From: CAWAND01 sp963807065
GTDB lineage: Bacteria > Chloroflexota > Anaerolineae > Anaerolineales > E44-bin32
DNA: 64,000 nucleotides
Assembly (NCBI GenBank): GCA_963807065.1
Contig: CAWDZQ010000003.1
Location: forward strand, 620,001 to 684,000
Direction: 5' to 3'
Shown here: in pieces, positions 61,463 to 64,000 of the stretch
How the letters are laid out: each line of letters opens with the position of its first letter
Numbering within the stretch: position 1 is the first letter of the stretch
Program-made: the position numbers and the translations under genes
The notes under the pieces: generated by a model
Told to the model about the DNA's origin: nothing
What the model saw: only the letters and a program-made list of their open reading frames with translations
Database searches by the model: none

Positions 61463-61512
61463 CGTTATGCCCTGCGCCCGCTGGCGCCAACAACCATTTT
61501 GCAGGTCCTTGC

Positions 61513-61518
61513 TATAAT
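61513..61518 (+). promoter_or_regulatory. -10 element giving a possibly leaderless mRNA
   Basis: TATAAT ends 6 bases before the ATG at 61525, so transcription would begin at or next to the start codon. No RBS is visible. TATAATCTCGCC is identical to the sequence at 38666. Confidence 0.55.
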
Positions 61519-61524
61519 CTCGCC

Positions 61525-63045
61525 ATGTCTGGGCAACTCGAACGCATCATGCCTTGGGTCATCGCGCTTATCGCCCTGGTTGCACGCTTGATACCAGGGC
61601 CACGCACCATCGACGATGCCTACATCACTTTTCGCTACGCTCAGAACCTGATCTCTGGCGCCGGCTTCGTCTACAATTCCGGCGAGCACGTCTTGGGAAC
61701 CACCACCCCGCTCTACACCCTGCTCCTGTCGCTCGTCTCCATCCCGTTCGGCGCCGCTTCGGCGCCGTTTCCCTTGATAGCCTTGGCGCTCAACGCCTTG
61801 TTCGGGGCCGCCAGCTGCTGGTTCCTGCTGCGCATTGGTAACCGCCTCGGCTATCCCATCGGGGGATTAATCGCCGCCTTGGTCTGGGCCATCGCGCCCA
61901 TGTCGGTGACGTTTGACATCGGCGGCATGGAAACCAGCCTGTTTGTCTTGCTGATCCTGGCGACATTCTACTTCTACTACAGCCAGCGCCCAACCACGGG
62001 GGCGCTCATGGCCAGCCTTTGTTTGCTCACCCGTCCCGACGGTCTGCTTTTCATCGCGCCGCTTGCCATTGAACGGGCGCGTCAAGTTTGGGTTTCGAAG
62101 CACAAACGCACCATGCCCCCCATCCGTTGGGCTGAGGGCGTGGCTTTCCTCCTTCCGCTGGCGGTTTGGACGGCCTTCGCCAGCCTGTACTTCGGCAATC
62201 CGCTCCCTGCGTCGGTCGGCGCCAAATTGGCCGCATATCACCTTCCGCCCAACGCAGCGTTGATCAGGCTGCTGCAGCATTTCGCCACGCCATTCCTGGG
62301 CCAGTTGACCTTCGGCAACACGTGGATCCCGATCGGTCTGGTCTTGTTCCCCTTTCTCTTTGGGCTGGGCGCCCTCACCGTCCTACGCCGGCGGTCGGAC
62401 CTGTGGCCCGTGTTCGCAGCGCCATGGGTGTATCTGATCGCGTTCTCGGTCTTCAACCCGCTGATCTTTCGCTGGTACCTGGCACCACCCTTGCCCTTTT
62501 ACATCCTTGGAATCGCCCTGGGCATGGAAAGGCTGGGCCTCGATCTACGCACGCATCTTGTACCTCTAGGGATGGGCCTGGCAGCCGCTGCGCTCACCCT
62601 CCATGGCTGGGTGCTCCACCCATCACATGGCCCCGACCTCCCCGCTCCGGACATGGCCTACATTCAGCTGGAGCTTCTTTATCAAGAGGCGGCTGACGAC
62701 CTGAAGGGCCGAGTGCTCCCCGGGGAAACGATTGCCGCCGGGGACATCGGTGCGCTCGGTTACTACACCGGGGCCCGCATGCTGGACACTATTGGGCTGG
62801 TCTCTCCCGACGCCTCCCGCTACTATCCGCTGGATGATTCGTACTACGTAATCAACTACGCCATCCCACCCAACCTGATCTCGGATCTGAAACCTGATTA
62901 TGTGGTTCTGCTTGAGGTCTATGGCCGCAGGGGATTGCTGCAGAACGAGTCCTTCGTACGTGCGTATCAACTTATGGAAACCCTACCCACCGACATCTAC
63001 GGCAGCCGGGGATTGTTCGTCTTCGCTCGAGCGGTCAATAAGTGA
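61525..63045 (+). CDS. GT-C-type membrane glycosyltransferase
   Basis: A 506-residue polytopic protein. PGPRTIDDAYITFRYAQNLISGAGFVYNSGEHVLGTTTPLYTLL is the classic first-loop motif (Asp-Asp, GTTTPL) of this GT-C group, and the C-terminal AAGDIGALGYYTGARMLDTIGLVSPD matches the paralogue at 49955-51423. About ten TM helices lie between. The ATG lacks an RBS and is close to the -10, suggesting a leaderless transcript. Its stop overlaps the next gene's GTG. Confidence 0.84.
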   Translation: MSGQLERIMPWVIALIALVARLIPGPRTIDDAYITFRYAQNLISGAGFVYNSGEHVLGTTTPLYTLLLSLVSIPFGAASAPFPLIALALNALFGAASCWFLLRIGNRLGYPIGGLIAALVWAIAPMSVTFDIGGMETSLFVLLILATFYFYYSQRPTTGALMASLCLLTRPDGLLFIAPLAIERARQVWVSKHKRTMPPIRWAEGVAFLLPLAVWTAFASLYFGNPLPASVGAKLAAYHLPPNAALIRLLQHFATPFLGQLTFGNTWIPIGLVLFPFLFGLGALTVLRRRSDLWPVFAAPWVYLIAFSVFNPLIFRWYLAPPLPFYILGIALGMERLGLDLRTHLVPLGMGLAAAALTLHGWVLHPSHGPDLPAPDMAYIQLELLYQEAADDLKGRVLPGETIAAGDIGALGYYTGARMLDTIGLVSPDASRYYPLDDSYYVINYAIPPNLISDLKPDYVVLLEVYGRRGLLQNESFVRAYQLMETLPTDIYGSRGLFVFARAVNK

Positions 63046-64000
63046 GAGATTTCACAAAGCGACATGGCGGCGCCCTGATCCTGATCCCGCTGTTGACTCT
63101 GATCCACATGATCGGGGCCGCGTCCGTCCCGTTCCACCCTGACGAAAGCTCCTATCTGTTTCAGAGCCGCGACCTGGAGATCTGGCTCACCCATCCCCTC
63201 GATTTGGTCTGGCAGCCCGGGTCCACCCCCGATGATCCCCAAGGGTACCGATCGCTCAACTCCCCGTTGTCTAAATACGTGTTGGGCGCCGGGCGCCGCC
63301 TGGCTGGGTACGGGCCCCAGGCGGTGTCGGTGGATTGGGATTGGACCCAAGATTGGGTGGCCAACATCCGTGCCGGGGCGATGCCCGATTCCCGCTTGCT
63401 GCTCGGTGCGCGCCTGGCGAGCAGCGCCTTGATCGCCCTGACCCTACTCTTCATTTACAAGGTCGGGATCGAGATCAGCGGGCGGTGGACCGGGCTGCTC
63501 GCCGTCGGGCTAGTGGGGACCAACGCCCTGGTCCTCCTTCACGCGCGACGCGCCATGGCGGAGGGCACCCTCCTGATGGCTGCCTCTATGGCGCTGTGGG
63601 GAATCACCGTCGCCGGCAGACGTCCATGGATAGCCGGCATCGGGTCAGCGCTGGCCTTCGCTGCCAAACAGTCGGCTGCGCCTCTGGCCCTTGTCGGGCT
63701 GGCGTCCGCCGTATGGCCGCGCTCCGGGCGACGCGCCAGCGGGCAATGGAAGCACACCCTCCGTTTCTTGCTGACGGCGGTCGTCTTCACGGTGGTTATG
63801 CAGCCCTTCTTCTGGGCCCATCCGTTGGGCGCGGCCAAGGCCATGCTGGACGCCCGGCGAACTCTGTTGAGCTCTCAAATCGAAACCATTCGAGATGTGG
63901 CTCCTGGCCGGGTGCTCGACAGCCCGCTGGAGCGAGCGGCCGCCATGATTGGAGAGGTCTTCATCGTTCCGCCCCAGGTGTCGGAAGTGGGCAACTACCT
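63042..64000 (+). CDS. GT39-like membrane glycosyltransferase (3' end outside window)
   Basis: The frame from GTG 63042 is open to the window edge (319 codons). It starts with a TM helix (GGALILIPLLTLIHMIGAA) followed by SVPFHPDESSYLFQSRDLE, whose Asp-Glu pair matches the catalytic loop of GT39/ArnT-type enzymes. Further features are LNSPLSKYVLGAGRRLAGYG and AFAAKQSAAPLALVGLA. The GTG overlaps the upstream stop (GTGA). The start region also carries the weak palindrome site D. Confidence 0.82.
   Translation, partial: MRDFTKRHGGALILIPLLTLIHMIGAASVPFHPDESSYLFQSRDLEIWLTHPLDLVWQPGSTPDDPQGYRSLNSPLSKYVLGAGRRLAGYGPQAVSVDWDWTQDWVANIRAGAMPDSRLLLGARLASSALIALTLLFIYKVGIEISGRWTGLLAVGLVGTNALVLLHARRAMAEGTLLMAASMALWGITVAGRRPWIAGIGSALAFAAKQSAAPLALVGLASAVWPRSGRRASGQWKHTLRFLLTAVVFTVVMQPFFWAHPLGAAKAMLDARRTLLSSQIETIRDVAPGRVLDSPLERAAAMIGEVFIVPPQVSEVGNY

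Noticed and set aside
63040..63057. Fourth palindrome (site D) as a listed operator
   Set aside because: Only one half matches well and the sequence also encodes the start of the next gene; kept only as a weak member of the motif set.
1..64000. tRNA, rRNA, CRISPR arrays, insertion sequences, phage or plasmid origins
   Set aside because: None was seen on reading the intergenic stretches; a tRNAscan or IS search could still find something missed by eye.

Overview
This window reads as a chromosomal segment of a GC-rich bacterium, most likely a member of the Chloroflexota (class Anaerolineae or near). That placement is inferred from gene content: a Tad/Flp pilus locus with no secretin, lipoproteins and exported proteins with Pro/Thr-rich linkers, many large GT-C-type membrane glycosyltransferases, an RpoC with a long charged coiled-coil insert, and cytoplasmic DegS/DegU-like signalling. 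No rRNA, tRNA, CRISPR array, insertion sequence or phage gene was recognised.

Layout. 1-4145 (-): rpoC, cut at its C-terminus by the window edge, with a strong promoter and a leader hairpin but no rpoB upstream. 4369-11660: a signalling island made of a large membrane sensor kinase (-) divergent from a receiver-CpaE-like ATPase, a sirtuin and a GAF histidine kinase (+). 11034-12758 (-): mutL. 12980-16629 (+): HAD phosphatase, a lone CoA-transferase alpha subunit, a CtpA protease and a YugP-type metallopeptidase. 17075-22805 (+): a compact run of mgtE, lipid kinase, YdjC-type deacetylase, two methyltransferases (one trmI), a zinc-ribbon protein and a Nudix hydrolase, closed by a strong bidirectional terminator. 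22871-24121 (-): rplY and a beta-repeat membrane protein. 24325-29060 (+): an exported Ig-like protein, pth and mfd. 29084-33943 (-): folC-lon-lipoprotein. 34146-38580 (+): a phnD-phnC-phnE-phnE uptake system whose permeases carry unusual extracytoplasmic domains. 38691-41686: HNH nuclease, NTP-transferase-like protein, hpf, comF. 41754-49892 (-): degU-like, degS-like, flp, cpaB, cpaE, cpaF, tadB, tadC. 49955-64000: eight or nine polytopic GT-C/GT87-like membrane proteins.

How it fits together. The Tad locus is a self-contained pilus module: a two-component pair at the promoter-proximal end, a 48-residue prepilin (too short for ordinary ORF cut-offs) with its own promoter and a hairpin separating it from cpaB, then ATPases and platform proteins. 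The 7.8-11.6 kb operon carries a second receiver-CpaE protein next to a sirtuin and a kinase, which may be a related spatial or signalling module. The last 14 kb looks like a surface-glycan or lipid-linked sugar transfer region.

Two cross-cutting signals deserve attention. First, a palindrome resembling Rex or CRP/FNR operators (TTGTGA-N6-TCACAA) recurs at 16700, 42724, 55021 and, weakly, 63040; at the last three it covers the stop codon of the upstream gene. Second, five genes (sensor kinase, mfd, cpaF and two glycosyltransferases) are broken by single-base indels although both halves are well conserved, and a sixth (the GAF kinase) seems to have lost its stop. This density in housekeeping genes suggests residual sequencing or assembly errors rather than decay.
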